From the NCBI GenBank assembly GCA_012961925.1, contig DTYK01000229.1:1-5678 (forward strand): a DNA stretch of 5,678 nt. Reading direction: 5' to 3'. The notes below the pieces were generated by a model. The model searched no databases. It had not been told where the DNA came from and saw only the letters and a list, made by a program, of their open reading frames with translations. The stretch is from Candidatus Latescibacterota bacterium. Its GTDB lineage: Bacteria; Latescibacterota; MVCY01; DTYK01. Both the position numbers and the translations under genes were made by a program. Below are positions 1 to 5,678 of this stretch, piece by piece; position 1 is the stretch's first letter, and each line of letters begins with the position of its first letter.

Positions 1-1
1 C

Positions 2-178
2 ATTGACATGGCTGGCGGGTCACCGTATATGGACTCGAATACCGCAAAGAACAACACCAACTGGGGTATATATCTTTATTCTGGGGCAGATCCCACCCTG
101 GTTTCCAGCAAGATAGGCTATAACGGTTCATATAGAGTTAGACTATACAGAGGTATTACCTTTAGACATCGAGGGTGA
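2..178 (+). CDS. 3' end of an unrecognised protein (partial, start outside window)
   Basis: An open frame enters from the left edge and stops at TGA 176-178, giving the last 58 residues. The other two forward frames stop earlier (frame 1 at once, frame 3 near position 111), so this is the best candidate. The peptide is rich in Asn, Gly, Ser and Tyr and ends in a short basic segment (YRVRLYRG, then FRHRG). It has no membrane segment. An aromatic/Gly-rich stretch followed by an Arg-Val-Arg close loosely recalls the C-terminus of extracellular DUF1566-type domains, but the match is too weak to name a family. The next gene starts 78 bases downstream with its own ribosome binding site. Whether this is a real gene end is only moderately sure, because the frame is short and lacks its N-terminus. 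Confidence 0.45.
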   Translation: MDMAGGSPYMDSNTAKNNTNWGIYLYSGADPTLVSSKIGYNGSYRVRLYRGITFRHRG

Positions 179-244
179 TCCGAGGAGGGTTGCCCTTGGC
201 TAATCCTGACAGAGTACATAATCCGGGCGTTCTGGCCCTTCAAC

Positions 245-253
245 AGGAGGTGA
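245..253 (+). promoter_or_regulatory. Strong Shine-Dalgarno sequence of the flavin reductase gene
   Basis: AGGAGGTGA is fully complementary to the usual 3' end of bacterial 16S rRNA. It ends three bases before ATG 257, with the GGAGG core about seven bases from the start codon. It fixes the start of the downstream gene and shows that this genome uses canonical Shine-Dalgarno initiation. Confidence 0.85.
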
Positions 254-256
254 AAG

Positions 257-796
257 ATGCGAGAGGTGGCACTCAGCCAAGCGGAGAAGAGGTGGAAGCG
301 GCCTGAGCGAGTCGTTCTGGCCGTATCCGTCGATGAGAAAGGAAAGGCAGATATCATAGCCCTGGGCTGGAAGATGAGGACATCATTTGATCCTCCCATG
401 GTGGCCATATCGGTCGGAAAGACAAGATACAGCCACAAATTGATATCCGAGGGGAAGGAGTTCGTCCTCGCCATTCCCGGAGAGGATATGTCGGAGGAGG
501 TGCTCTACTGTGGTACCCACTCAGGAAGGGACTCGGACAAATTCAAAGAGACAGGACTCACACCCCTTCCGGCAAAGTTCGTCAGCCCCCCTTTGATCAA
601 GGAGTGCATCGTTAATTTGGAGTGTAAAGTCGTGGGTGCCCTCGATACGGGAGACCATACCATCTTTGCCGGCCAGATCGTCAACAGCTGGGCCTCCGAA
701 GATGATAGAAAGAACCTCCTCTCCATTGGGATGGAGACGGGATATGAATTCCGTGGCGGAGGAAAAGGCTACAGGTTCGGAGTTGTAAAAGGATAA
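257..796 (+). CDS. Flavin reductase-like FMN-binding protein (flavoredoxin type)
   Basis: The 179-residue product spans the whole flavin reductase-like domain (split-barrel, FMN-binding; flavoredoxin/DIM6-NTAB group). Recognisable blocks, in order, are the first barrel strand after Pro16 (RVVLAVSVDEKGK, 18-30), a GW pair at 37-38, DPP at 45-47 leading into VAISVG, RYSHKLI at 57-63, the family hallmark CGTHSGRDSDKF at 85-96, a PPLIKEC segment at 111-117, and a GDHTIFAGQI strand at 132-141. In this family the SGRD-DKF region contributes to the FMN phosphate/dimer interface. Members reduce or carry flavin in the cytoplasm and pass electrons to partner proteins; the partner here is unknown. There is no signal peptide or transmembrane helix. 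Length is normal for single-domain members. The start is fixed by AGGAGGTGA at 245-253. A terminator at 902-936 separates it from the next gene, so it is probably not part of the gal cluster. Family assignment is firm, but the physiological substrate is not known. Confidence 0.9.
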   Translation: MREVALSQAEKRWKRPERVVLAVSVDEKGKADIIALGWKMRTSFDPPMVAISVGKTRYSHKLISEGKEFVLAIPGEDMSEEVLYCGTHSGRDSDKFKETGLTPLPAKFVSPPLIKECIVNLECKVVGALDTGDHTIFAGQIVNSWASEDDRKNLLSIGMETGYEFRGGGKGYRFGVVKG

Positions 797-809
797 CCCC
801 ACACCTGAA

Positions 810-888
810 CTTGGTCAGAACCGTCCGGCGAACGGAGCGACCGCCCTTCCGCTCCCTCTGACTGAGCCAAGCCCCCTCAGTTTGGGGC
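810..888 (+). other. Hairpin-rich 3' untranslated segment
   Basis: Two perfect short stems lie between the flavin reductase stop and its terminator: GGAGCG 834-839 with CGCTCC 850-855 (loop of 10), and GCCCC 871-875 with GGGGC 884-888 (loop of 8). An outer pairing of GTCAGA 814-819 with TCTGAC 857-862 encloses the first stem. Neither stem is followed by a T-run, so they are not terminators themselves. They could protect the 3' end of the mRNA. No reading frame of substance is seen here. Confidence 0.4.
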
Positions 889-901
889 AAGGTTTCATTA
901 G

Positions 902-936
902 AACCGTTTCTGTATTTTTTACAGGAACGGTTTTTT
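902..936 (+). terminator. Intrinsic terminator after the flavin reductase gene
   Basis: A 13-bp stem is formed by 902-914 (AACCGTTTCTGTA) and 920-932 (TACAGGAACGGTT) with one G-U pair (909/925) and a 5-base T loop. It is followed directly by a T-run through 936. Position and form fit a Rho-independent terminator on the + strand, about 105 bases after the stop codon. The minus strand lacks an equally good T-run after the hairpin, and no minus-strand gene ends here. Confidence 0.85.
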
Positions 937-1006
937 ACAAATATTGACGAATTCTCTTGCGCCCCAGGATCAAATGTTGTAAATTTGCTGGCACTACATC
1001 TTTCCG

Positions 1007-1079
1007 ATGGCTGTTGAGTAGCAAGAGCGTAGTGTGAACAGCCATTTAGCGCTCTTCGGGCGGGCTTTTTGTAAGCCGC
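1007..1079 (+). promoter_or_regulatory. Candidate structured leader/attenuator upstream of the MFS-HEAT gene
   Basis: Several mutually exclusive pairings overlap here. Stem A joins ATGGCTGTT 1007-1015 to AACAGCCAT 1037-1045 (9 bp perfect). The loop of A contains AAGAGCG 1023-1029, which is complementary to CGCTCTT 1050-1056 downstream, so the two stems together have H-type pseudoknot geometry. The 3' arm of that second stem is also the 5' arm of a terminator-like hairpin (1048-1066). A further hairpin (1060-1067 with 1073-1079, one bulge) would pair away the T-run. The arrangement resembles an attenuator or a small structured RNA. I do not recognise a known riboswitch class, and no ligand is implied. 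The pairings are seen; the function is inferred. Confidence 0.35.
1048..1070 (+). terminator. Possible weak terminator within the structured leader
   Basis: AGC 1048-1050 and GCTC 1051-1054 can pair with GGGC 1058-1061 and GCT 1064-1066, leaving a two-base G bulge and a tight TTC loop. Five T's (1066-1070) follow. The stem is imperfect, so termination would be partial or conditional. It would end any transcript started between 937 and about 1000 and could control read-through into the permease gene at 1151. Confidence 0.35.
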
Positions 1080-1099
1080 TGGACCACAAGAGATAAAAT
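1069..1099 (+). promoter_or_regulatory. Weak candidate promoter for the MFS-HEAT gene
   Basis: TAAAAT at 1094-1099 matches five of six positions of a sigma-70 -10 box. TTGTAA at 1069-1074 matches four of six of a -35 box, with a long 19-base spacer. It would give a leader of roughly 45 bases before ATG 1151. This is a weak call; a start upstream of the structured region is equally possible. Confidence 0.2.
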
Positions 1100-1150
1100 G
1101 GAATTCCTGTACGATTAAATTACCGGTAACCGTTTAGAACCATAATAAAC

Positions 1151-3481
1151 ATGAAGCACAGGTTGTCAAAGGATCCGCTCAGGGATAGAAATTCGGGGCC
1201 CCTATCAAAGCTTGAGGTTATCCAAGCCCTTCGGATGTTCCTGTACAACGGCATCTTCTGGGCAGCATACGGTCAGATAGCCGGGGTATTCACACCGATC
1301 TTTACCGGCTTCGCCCTATTTTTGGGGGTGAAGGAATCCGATATCGGGACAATTGTCTCCTTCGTCTCACTGGCAGGCCTGGCTCAACTCCTCTCCCTGT
1401 TCGTCAGCAGGGGGGTCCAGCGAAAACGCCGGTTCATCCTCCCGATAGGATTCGCAGAGATCCTCATCACCCTCTCTGTGATAGCCATCCCCCTCTTTCT
1501 GGCCGAAAACTTGTGGTTCCGGTCGTTGATATTGCTCGTAACCATAGGGGCTATCATGGGCCACATGGTGGCCCCTGTTTTCCAGAGCTGGTTTGCCACC
1601 GTTGTTCCGGAGGAGATCAGGGCACGATATCTGAGCAAACGTACCATCATCGTATACCTCTCTTCAATGGTCGTCGCCTATTTAGCCGGACGCTTCCTGG
1701 ACGCGGTTGGTGGATACAGAGGCTTCGCCTACCTCTTTACCTTCGGAATCCTCATGGGGATCTCCGGATATCTCATACTGCTGGTGACTCCGCTTCCGGC
1801 GATGGGGCAGCTTACCTCAGGGAAATTCTCGGAAACGCTTCTGACACCATTTCGTAACCGTGATTTCGTAACCTTTCTGGTATTCTATACCGCCCTTGTC
1901 TTTGCACTCGGCATTGCAAATCCCTTTTATAGCGTCTTTATGATAAGACGACTGCAGATAAGCTATTCGACGATCGCCATCCTCAATAACATCGCCATGT
2001 TCTGTTTCATAATCGGCCTGAAGATATGGGGAGGACTGCTTGACAGATACGGAAACAAGCCTGTCCTGGAGCTCCTTATGATCCCGGCAATCCTGATCCC
2101 CATCATGTGGCTCTTCAACAGTAAAGATAACTTCGTGCTACTGCCGGCCGCTATGTTCACAAGCGGATTGGTGCATTCGGGCATAACTATAGCTGTGAGC
2201 AACTTCCTGTTCGCCCTGGTGCCTCGGGGAGAGGAAAAGACCTCCTATTTCGCCATGTGGGCCTCTTCTGTCAGTATTGCCGCCTTTATTGCACCGAATA
2301 TCGGGGCAATGCTGGTAGGTTATCTGGAACCGACCCATTTCAAATTGGCCGGGTTCCCGGTGGGAAATCTGCAGATGGTATTTATAATCAGTTCACTATC
2401 ATTAATAGGCCCCGCCTTCCTCCTCAAGATGGTCAGAGAGGAAAAGGCCGTCAGGCCGGGTTACCTGCTGGGACATCTCCGGAGAGGCAACCCCTTCCTT
2501 TTCGCCTATAATTTCTTCCTGTTTTCGAGAGCTAAGGGGGAAAAGACGCGGGCACAGGCAGCATATGGCATGGGCAAATCAAAGAGCCCCATGGCCGTGG
2601 ATAAGCTCACCAGGGCACTCGATGATCTCAGCCCTCAAGTACGGAGCCAGGCAGCCAGGGCCCTGGGTGAGACGAGATGGGTTGAGGCGGTAGCCCCTCT
2701 TGTAGCAGAGCTGAGAGATCTGGAGTCAGACATACGGCCGGAGGCAGCTCAGGCCCTGGGAAAGATCAGAAGTCGAGAGGGGATCGCCTCCCTCTTAAAG
2801 GCCCTAGACGACCCGGATAACAGGGTGAAGACCAGCGCTGCCATGGCCCTGGCAGAGATCGGAGGAGAAGAGGTAAAGGAACAGCTCTTCCAACGGTTTT
2901 CCAGTACCTTCGATCGTTCCACCTTCCCCACCTTTCTCGATGCCCTCAGCAGAATGGGTGACCGAAGGATTATCATCCCCGGAATCAATGGCCTCGATAA
3001 GTATACCTCGCTGGCCATCAGGGCACAGATCCTTAACTCACTCTGCCGCGTTCTGGGTGCGGGCGATAGGTTCTATAAGTTGATGTCCACGGATGACCTG
3101 GGACGGACCCAGCAGGTCATCAAGATCCTGAAAGAATGCAGAAGGAGGCTCTTGCTGTCCACAGCCTTCCACAACGGGTTCAAGGGCAGCGCCCTCCAGG
3201 CATTGGGGAGGATAATCGTCGCCTTCCAGGGGGAGAGATATGACGAGCTGCTGGACGGTATGGGGAAGCTATCTGTGCTTGTTCAACACAAGCTTCAGGA
3301 AGAGGTTGCCTCAGGAGAAATAGGTGCGGACAGGGCTGTGCTGATTTCGGATTATCTAAAAGCTATACGGAGGTTTCTTACACTTGGAGGGGGCCGGGAT
3401 ATGAGGGATCAAGGTACCGCCTTCCTGTCAATCTGCCTGAGGGGACTTGTCGAAGTACTGACGAAAAGGGAAAAGGGTTGA
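1151..3481 (+). CDS. MFS permease fused to a C-terminal HEAT-repeat domain
   Basis: The 776-residue product has two parts. Residues 25-430 form an MFS permease with about twelve hydrophobic helices (approximately 28-55, 66-84, 95-117, 124-145, 164-182, 190-212, 240-262, 272-292, 304-320, 328-352, 365-392, 405-428). MFS motif A is clear after helix 8 (GGLLDRYGNKP, 294-304) and degenerate after helix 2 (SRGVQRKRR, 86-94). VPEEIRARYLSKR (152-164) is typical of the loop after helix 4. Residues 463-645 are helical repeats of about 31 residues. Those at about 463-490, 491-521, 522-552 and 553-583 carry the HEAT pattern (VRSQAARALGE, IRPEAAQALGK, VKTSAAMALAE), and one or two degenerate ones follow. 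Residues 646-776 are helical and unrecognised. By the MFS even-helix rule the tail is cytoplasmic. HEAT repeats usually bind proteins. ATG 1151 gives a 25-residue charged N-tail; it lacks a clear Shine-Dalgarno, but no better start is seen. The substrate is unknown; galTK 65 bases downstream suggests a sugar such as galactose (inference). Confidence 0.88.
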   Translation: MKHRLSKDPLRDRNSGPLSKLEVIQALRMFLYNGIFWAAYGQIAGVFTPIFTGFALFLGVKESDIGTIVSFVSLAGLAQLLSLFVSRGVQRKRRFILPIGFAEILITLSVIAIPLFLAENLWFRSLILLVTIGAIMGHMVAPVFQSWFATVVPEEIRARYLSKRTIIVYLSSMVVAYLAGRFLDAVGGYRGFAYLFTFGILMGISGYLILLVTPLPAMGQLTSGKFSETLLTPFRNRDFVTFLVFYTALVFALGIANPFYSVFMIRRLQISYSTIAILNNIAMFCFIIGLKIWGGLLDRYGNKPVLELLMIPAILIPIMWLFNSKDNFVLLPAAMFTSGLVHSGITIAVSNFLFALVPRGEEKTSYFAMWASSVSIAAFIAPNIGAMLVGYLEPTHFKLAGFPVGNLQMVFIISSLSLIGPAFLLKMVREEKAVRPGYLLGHLRRGNPFLFAYNFFLFSRAKGEKTRAQAAYGMGKSKSPMAVDKLTRALDDLSPQVRSQAARALGETRWVEAVAPLVAELRDLESDIRPEAAQALGKIRSREGIASLLKALDDPDNRVKTSAAMALAEIGGEEVKEQLFQRFSSTFDRSTFPTFLDALSRMGDRRIIIPGINGLDKYTSLAIRAQILNSLCRVLGAGDRFYKLMSTDDLGRTQQVIKILKECRRRLLLSTAFHNGFKGSALQALGRIIVAFQGERYDELLDGMGKLSVLVQHKLQEEVASGEIGADRAVLISDYLKAIRRFLTLGGGRDMRDQGTAFLSICLRGLVEVLTKREKG

Positions 3482-3504
3482 CTTTTGTGACATCATTATG
3501 TAAT
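3478..3504 (+). promoter_or_regulatory. Possible internal promoter before galT
   Basis: TTGACT at 3478-3483 (five of six -35 positions) overlaps the permease stop. TGTAAT at 3499-3504 (five of six -10 positions) follows after a short 15-base spacer, and TGTAAT recurs at 3506-3511. An imperfect dyad (GACA 3489-3492 with TGTC 3511-3514, plus inner TTA/TAA) overlaps the same AT-rich stretch and could be an operator. The spacing is suboptimal, so read-through from the permease gene may be the main route. Confidence 0.25.
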
Positions 3505-3546
3505 TTGTAATGTCGTTAAACCTGAATTCAACCTGGCATAGATCCC

Positions 3547-4518
3547 ATGTCTGAGCTGAGATGGAACCCTCTGTTGAGGGAGTGGGTGGCCACAGCCACC
3601 CATCGGATGGATAGACCCCAATTGCCTGAGGACTGGTGCCCCTTCTGCCCCGGTTCGGGGCGTGTCCCCGATGACTATGACGTCTACATCTACCCAAACG
3701 ATTTCCCGACCTTCTCCATCCCTCCTCCAGAACCGGACGTAGCAGGCAGTGAGCTGTTCCAGGTCCAGAGCTCGGTCGGGGTATGTGATGTTGTGCTCTA
3801 TACTCCTGACCATAACTCCTCTCTGGCACAATTGCCGGTTGACCATATCGTGAAGTTGATAGACTTATGGCGATGCCGTTACGAAGAGCTCGGTAAGATC
3901 CCCAATATCAAGTACGTCTTTGAATTTGAGAATAAAGGTGAAGTTATAGGCGTGACCATGCCCCACCCGCATGGACAGATATATGCCTTCCCCTTCATAC
4001 CCCCGAGGATCCAGACCGAACTCGACTCGGCCCGGCGATACGAACGGGAGAAGGGCCGATGTCTCTTCTGCGAAATAATTGCAGCAGAAATTGCAGATGG
4101 CAGAAGGATCATCGGCAGGAGTGATTCCTTCATCGCGATCCTTCCCTTTTACGCGAGGTTCCCCTACGAGATCCACATCTTTTCCCTGAGGCACCTGCTC
4201 TCCTTCAGTGATTTCACGGCTGATGAGGTCTCGGATCTCGCAAAGGTCCTGAAGTTCGTCCTGGCAAAATATGATAACCTATACGGTTTCTCCTTTCCTT
4301 ATATGATGGTCATCCACCAGGCCCCCACCGATGACGAAGACCACGGGTACTACCATTTTCACATTGAGTTCTACCCTCCTTACAGGAGTCGGACGAAGCT
4401 GAAATACCTTGCAAGCTGCGAGTCGGGGGCAGGTACGTTCATCAACGACTCCTGCCCGGAGGAGAAGGCGAAGATCTTGCAGGAGACCCAACCTCATCAG
4501 ATCAACGAGGTTCTTTAA
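3547..4518 (+). CDS. galT: Galactose-1-phosphate uridylyltransferase (GalT)
   Basis: The 323-residue enzyme exchanges UMP between UDP-glucose and galactose-1-phosphate, giving glucose-1-phosphate and UDP-galactose (Leloir pathway, cytoplasm). The N-terminal half has the family opening RWNPLLREWV (5-14), the zinc pair CPFC (31-34), PDH with His89, FENKG (127-131) and the active-site HPHGQ (140-144). By alignment with E. coli GalT, His142 is the uridylylated nucleophile, and Cys31, Cys34, His89 and His140 are the zinc ligands. The C-terminal half has ADGRRII (183-189), PFYARFPYEIHI (200-211), His257 in VIHQAP, and HFHIEFYPP (270-278). E158, H257, H270 and H272 match the second (iron) site of E. 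coli GalT. An extra CLFC (172-175) sits where the E. coli enzyme has no cysteines. ATG 3547 is supported because the conserved start of the domain follows at once and an in-frame TGA lies just upstream. No clear Shine-Dalgarno is seen. Slightly shorter than E. coli GalT (about 348) but normal for the family. galK follows after 11 bases. Confidence 0.96.
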   Translation: MSELRWNPLLREWVATATHRMDRPQLPEDWCPFCPGSGRVPDDYDVYIYPNDFPTFSIPPPEPDVAGSELFQVQSSVGVCDVVLYTPDHNSSLAQLPVDHIVKLIDLWRCRYEELGKIPNIKYVFEFENKGEVIGVTMPHPHGQIYAFPFIPPRIQTELDSARRYEREKGRCLFCEIIAAEIADGRRIIGRSDSFIAILPFYARFPYEIHIFSLRHLLSFSDFTADEVSDLAKVLKFVLAKYDNLYGFSFPYMMVIHQAPTDDEDHGYYHFHIEFYPPYRSRTKLKYLASCESGAGTFINDSCPEEKAKILQETQPHQINEVL

Positions 4519-4529
4519 TTCTATACACT

Positions 4530-5678
4530 ATGGATACCGAGACACTCGAACGGATAGAACAGGAGTTTAAGAGGTCCTTTGGCGGACGGCCCGACCTGAT
4601 GGTCAGGGCACCGGGCAGAGTGAACCTCATAGGGGAGCACACCGATTACAACGATGGTTTCGTCTTCCCTGTGGCCATCGACAGGGCCATCACCATTGCT
4701 GGTAGAGCCCGCAGGGATCAGATGGTTCGCCTTTATTCCCTGAATTTCGATGACCATGCCATCTTTCAGGTGGACGACGTTAGTAAAGGGAAGACCGGGG
4801 CATGGACCGATTACCTGAAGGGCGTGATGGCGGAACTTTCCAAGCTCGGCCACCGGGTCGGGGGCTTTGAGGCCGTGGTGTACGGGGACATACCAGTAGG
4901 GTCGGGCTTAAGCAGCTCTGCAGCTTTAGAAGTGGCCACCGCATACTTCGTCTGCCTCCTGAACGGCATTGATATCGACCCTATTGAGCTGCCCAGGCTG
5001 TGCCAGAGAGCAGAAAACCAATACGTGGGCGTTAACTGCGGGATAATGGATCAGTTCACATCCGTCTTCGGGAAGCAGGGTCATGCCCTGTTTCTGGACT
5101 GCCGCGACCTCAGCTATAGATATCTGCCGCTACCCGTAGAAGATCTGGTGGTGGTCATCTGTGACTCAAGGGTGAGAAGAGAGCTGGCGGATTCAGAATA
5201 TAACCGGAGGCGCCAGGAATGCACAGAAGGGGTTAGCATCCTCTCCCGGTTCCTGCCACCCATTAAGGCTTTGAGGGACGTCTCGATGGAAGACTTCAGC
5301 CTTTATCAGGCGCATCTCCCCGACCCTATCAGGAAGAGATGTCGCCATGTCATCACCGAGAACGATCGGGTCAGACGGGCTGCCAGCGCCCTCGAAAGGG
5401 GGGATTGCACCGAGTTCGGACGCCTGATGAACGAGTCCCATCAAAGCCTAAAGAACGACTATCAGGTGAGCTGTCCTGAACTCGATCTCCTGGTGAACAT
5501 AGCACGCTCATGTCCGGGTGTACTTGGGTCAAGGCTGACCGGCGCCGGCTTCGGAGGATGTACCGTCAATCTGGTAAGGAAAGACAGTGTCGAGAAGCTG
5601 ATCGAGTCGATAACAGACAATTACAAGACCGCAATCGGGCTTGACCCCGCGGTCTACGTCTGTTTAGCGGAGGACGGA
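4530..5678 (+). CDS. galK: Galactokinase (GalK), 3' end just outside window
   Basis: This frame stays open for 383 codons to the window edge. GalK is a cytoplasmic GHMP-family kinase that converts galactose and ATP to galactose-1-phosphate, the substrate of the preceding GalT. All hallmarks are present: the galactokinase signature GRVNLIGEHTDYNDG (29-43), which includes the sugar-binding Glu36, His37 and Asp39 and catalytic Arg30; the ATP loop PVGSGLSSSAALEVA (122-136); NCGIMDQF (169-176) with catalytic-base Asp174, the same number as in E. coli; LDCR (189-192); SEYNRRR (222-228) with Tyr224; and LTGAGFGGC (336-344), the third GHMP motif. E. coli GalK is 382 residues and ends shortly after a YVC motif; here YVC is followed by only four or five residues before the edge, so very little is missing. 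ATG 4530 fits the family's usual N-terminal length. There is no Shine-Dalgarno in the 11-base gap after galT, so translation may be coupled to galT. Confidence 0.96.
   Translation, partial: MDTETLERIEQEFKRSFGGRPDLMVRAPGRVNLIGEHTDYNDGFVFPVAIDRAITIAGRARRDQMVRLYSLNFDDHAIFQVDDVSKGKTGAWTDYLKGVMAELSKLGHRVGGFEAVVYGDIPVGSGLSSSAALEVATAYFVCLLNGIDIDPIELPRLCQRAENQYVGVNCGIMDQFTSVFGKQGHALFLDCRDLSYRYLPLPVEDLVVVICDSRVRRELADSEYNRRRQECTEGVSILSRFLPPIKALRDVSMEDFSLYQAHLPDPIRKRCRHVITENDRVRRAASALERGDCTEFGRLMNESHQSLKNDYQVSCPELDLLVNIARSCPGVLGSRLTGAGFGGCTVNLVRKDSVEKLIESITDNYKTAIGLDPAVYVCLAEDG

Noticed and set aside
190..222. Promoter for the flavin reductase gene (CATAAT 217-222 with TTGGCT 196-201 or TTGCCC 190-195)
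   Set aside because: The -10 box is fair, but the spacers are 15 or 21 bases and the -35 matches poor, so it is too weak to list as a feature.
118..474. 118-codon open frame on the minus strand
   Set aside because: It overlaps the flavin reductase gene antisense, has no family features, and has no ribosome binding site.
1141..1146. CATAAT as a -10 box immediately before the permease start
   Set aside because: It would start transcription at or inside the start codon, and there is no -35 box at suitable distance.
937..1150. tRNA or known riboswitch in the gap
   Set aside because: No cloverleaf with a T-arm motif could be formed, and none of the conserved riboswitch cores I know is present.
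2537..2950. Phycobilisome lyase activity from the HEAT-like repeats
   Set aside because: PBS-lyase HEAT-like repeats are a generic repeat match; a permease fusion gives no reason to expect bilin lyase activity.
1151..3481. Identity as an ADP/ATP (NTT) translocase with HEAT tail
   Set aside because: The membrane part carries MFS motif A (residues 294-304) and an MFS-type loop at 152-164, and shows none of the NTT family blocks I would expect. A profile search would settle it.
3428..3846. Two overlapping minus-strand frames across the permease-galT junction
   Set aside because: Their low-complexity, Arg/Gly/Pro-rich products are antisense shadows of galT codons, and galT is certain.
4521..4853. 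110-codon minus-strand frame
   Set aside because: It lies antisense to the start of galK, whose + strand translation carries the galactokinase signature.
1..5678. CRISPR array, insertion sequence, attachment site or other mobile element
   Set aside because: No regularly spaced repeats, terminal inverted repeats, transposase or integrase sequence was seen.

Overview
The window is bacterial chromosomal DNA of moderate G+C content. It is gene-dense, and every gene I can support lies on the + strand. Arginine is often encoded by AGG/AGA and isoleucine often by ATA. Together with a flavoredoxin-type flavin reductase, this fits an uncultured anaerobe of the Desulfobacterota, Nitrospirota or a similar group. 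The window alone cannot fix the lineage.

Layout. (1) Positions 2-178 are the 3' end of a gene cut by the window edge; its product is not securely recognisable. (2) Positions 257-796 encode a flavin reductase-like FMN-binding protein with a perfect Shine-Dalgarno sequence. It is closed off by a strong intrinsic terminator at 902-936, so it appears to be its own transcription unit or the end of one. (3) Positions 797-1150 are a 354-base gap without a gene. It holds hairpins at 834-888, the terminator, and a cluster of mutually exclusive base-pairing options at 1007-1079 that looks like an attenuator or small structured RNA. (4) Positions 1151-3481 encode a 776-residue fusion of a 12-helix Major Facilitator permease to a cytoplasmic HEAT-repeat tail. 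(5) Positions 3547-4518 encode galactose-1-phosphate uridylyltransferase (GalT). (6) Positions 4530-5678 encode galactokinase (GalK), which runs off the window only a few codons before its expected end.

The last three genes are co-directional with gaps of 65 and 11 bases and probably form an operon. GalK phosphorylates galactose, and GalT exchanges the product with UDP-glucose to give glucose-1-phosphate and UDP-galactose (Leloir pathway). The neighbouring permease is therefore a candidate galactose or galactoside transporter, although nothing in its sequence proves the substrate. GalE and mutarotase are not in the window. The most unusual items are the MFS-HEAT fusion beside galTK, the structured leader before it, the lack of clear Shine-Dalgarno sequences before all three operon genes, and a HINT-like second CxxC motif in the C-terminal half of GalT.
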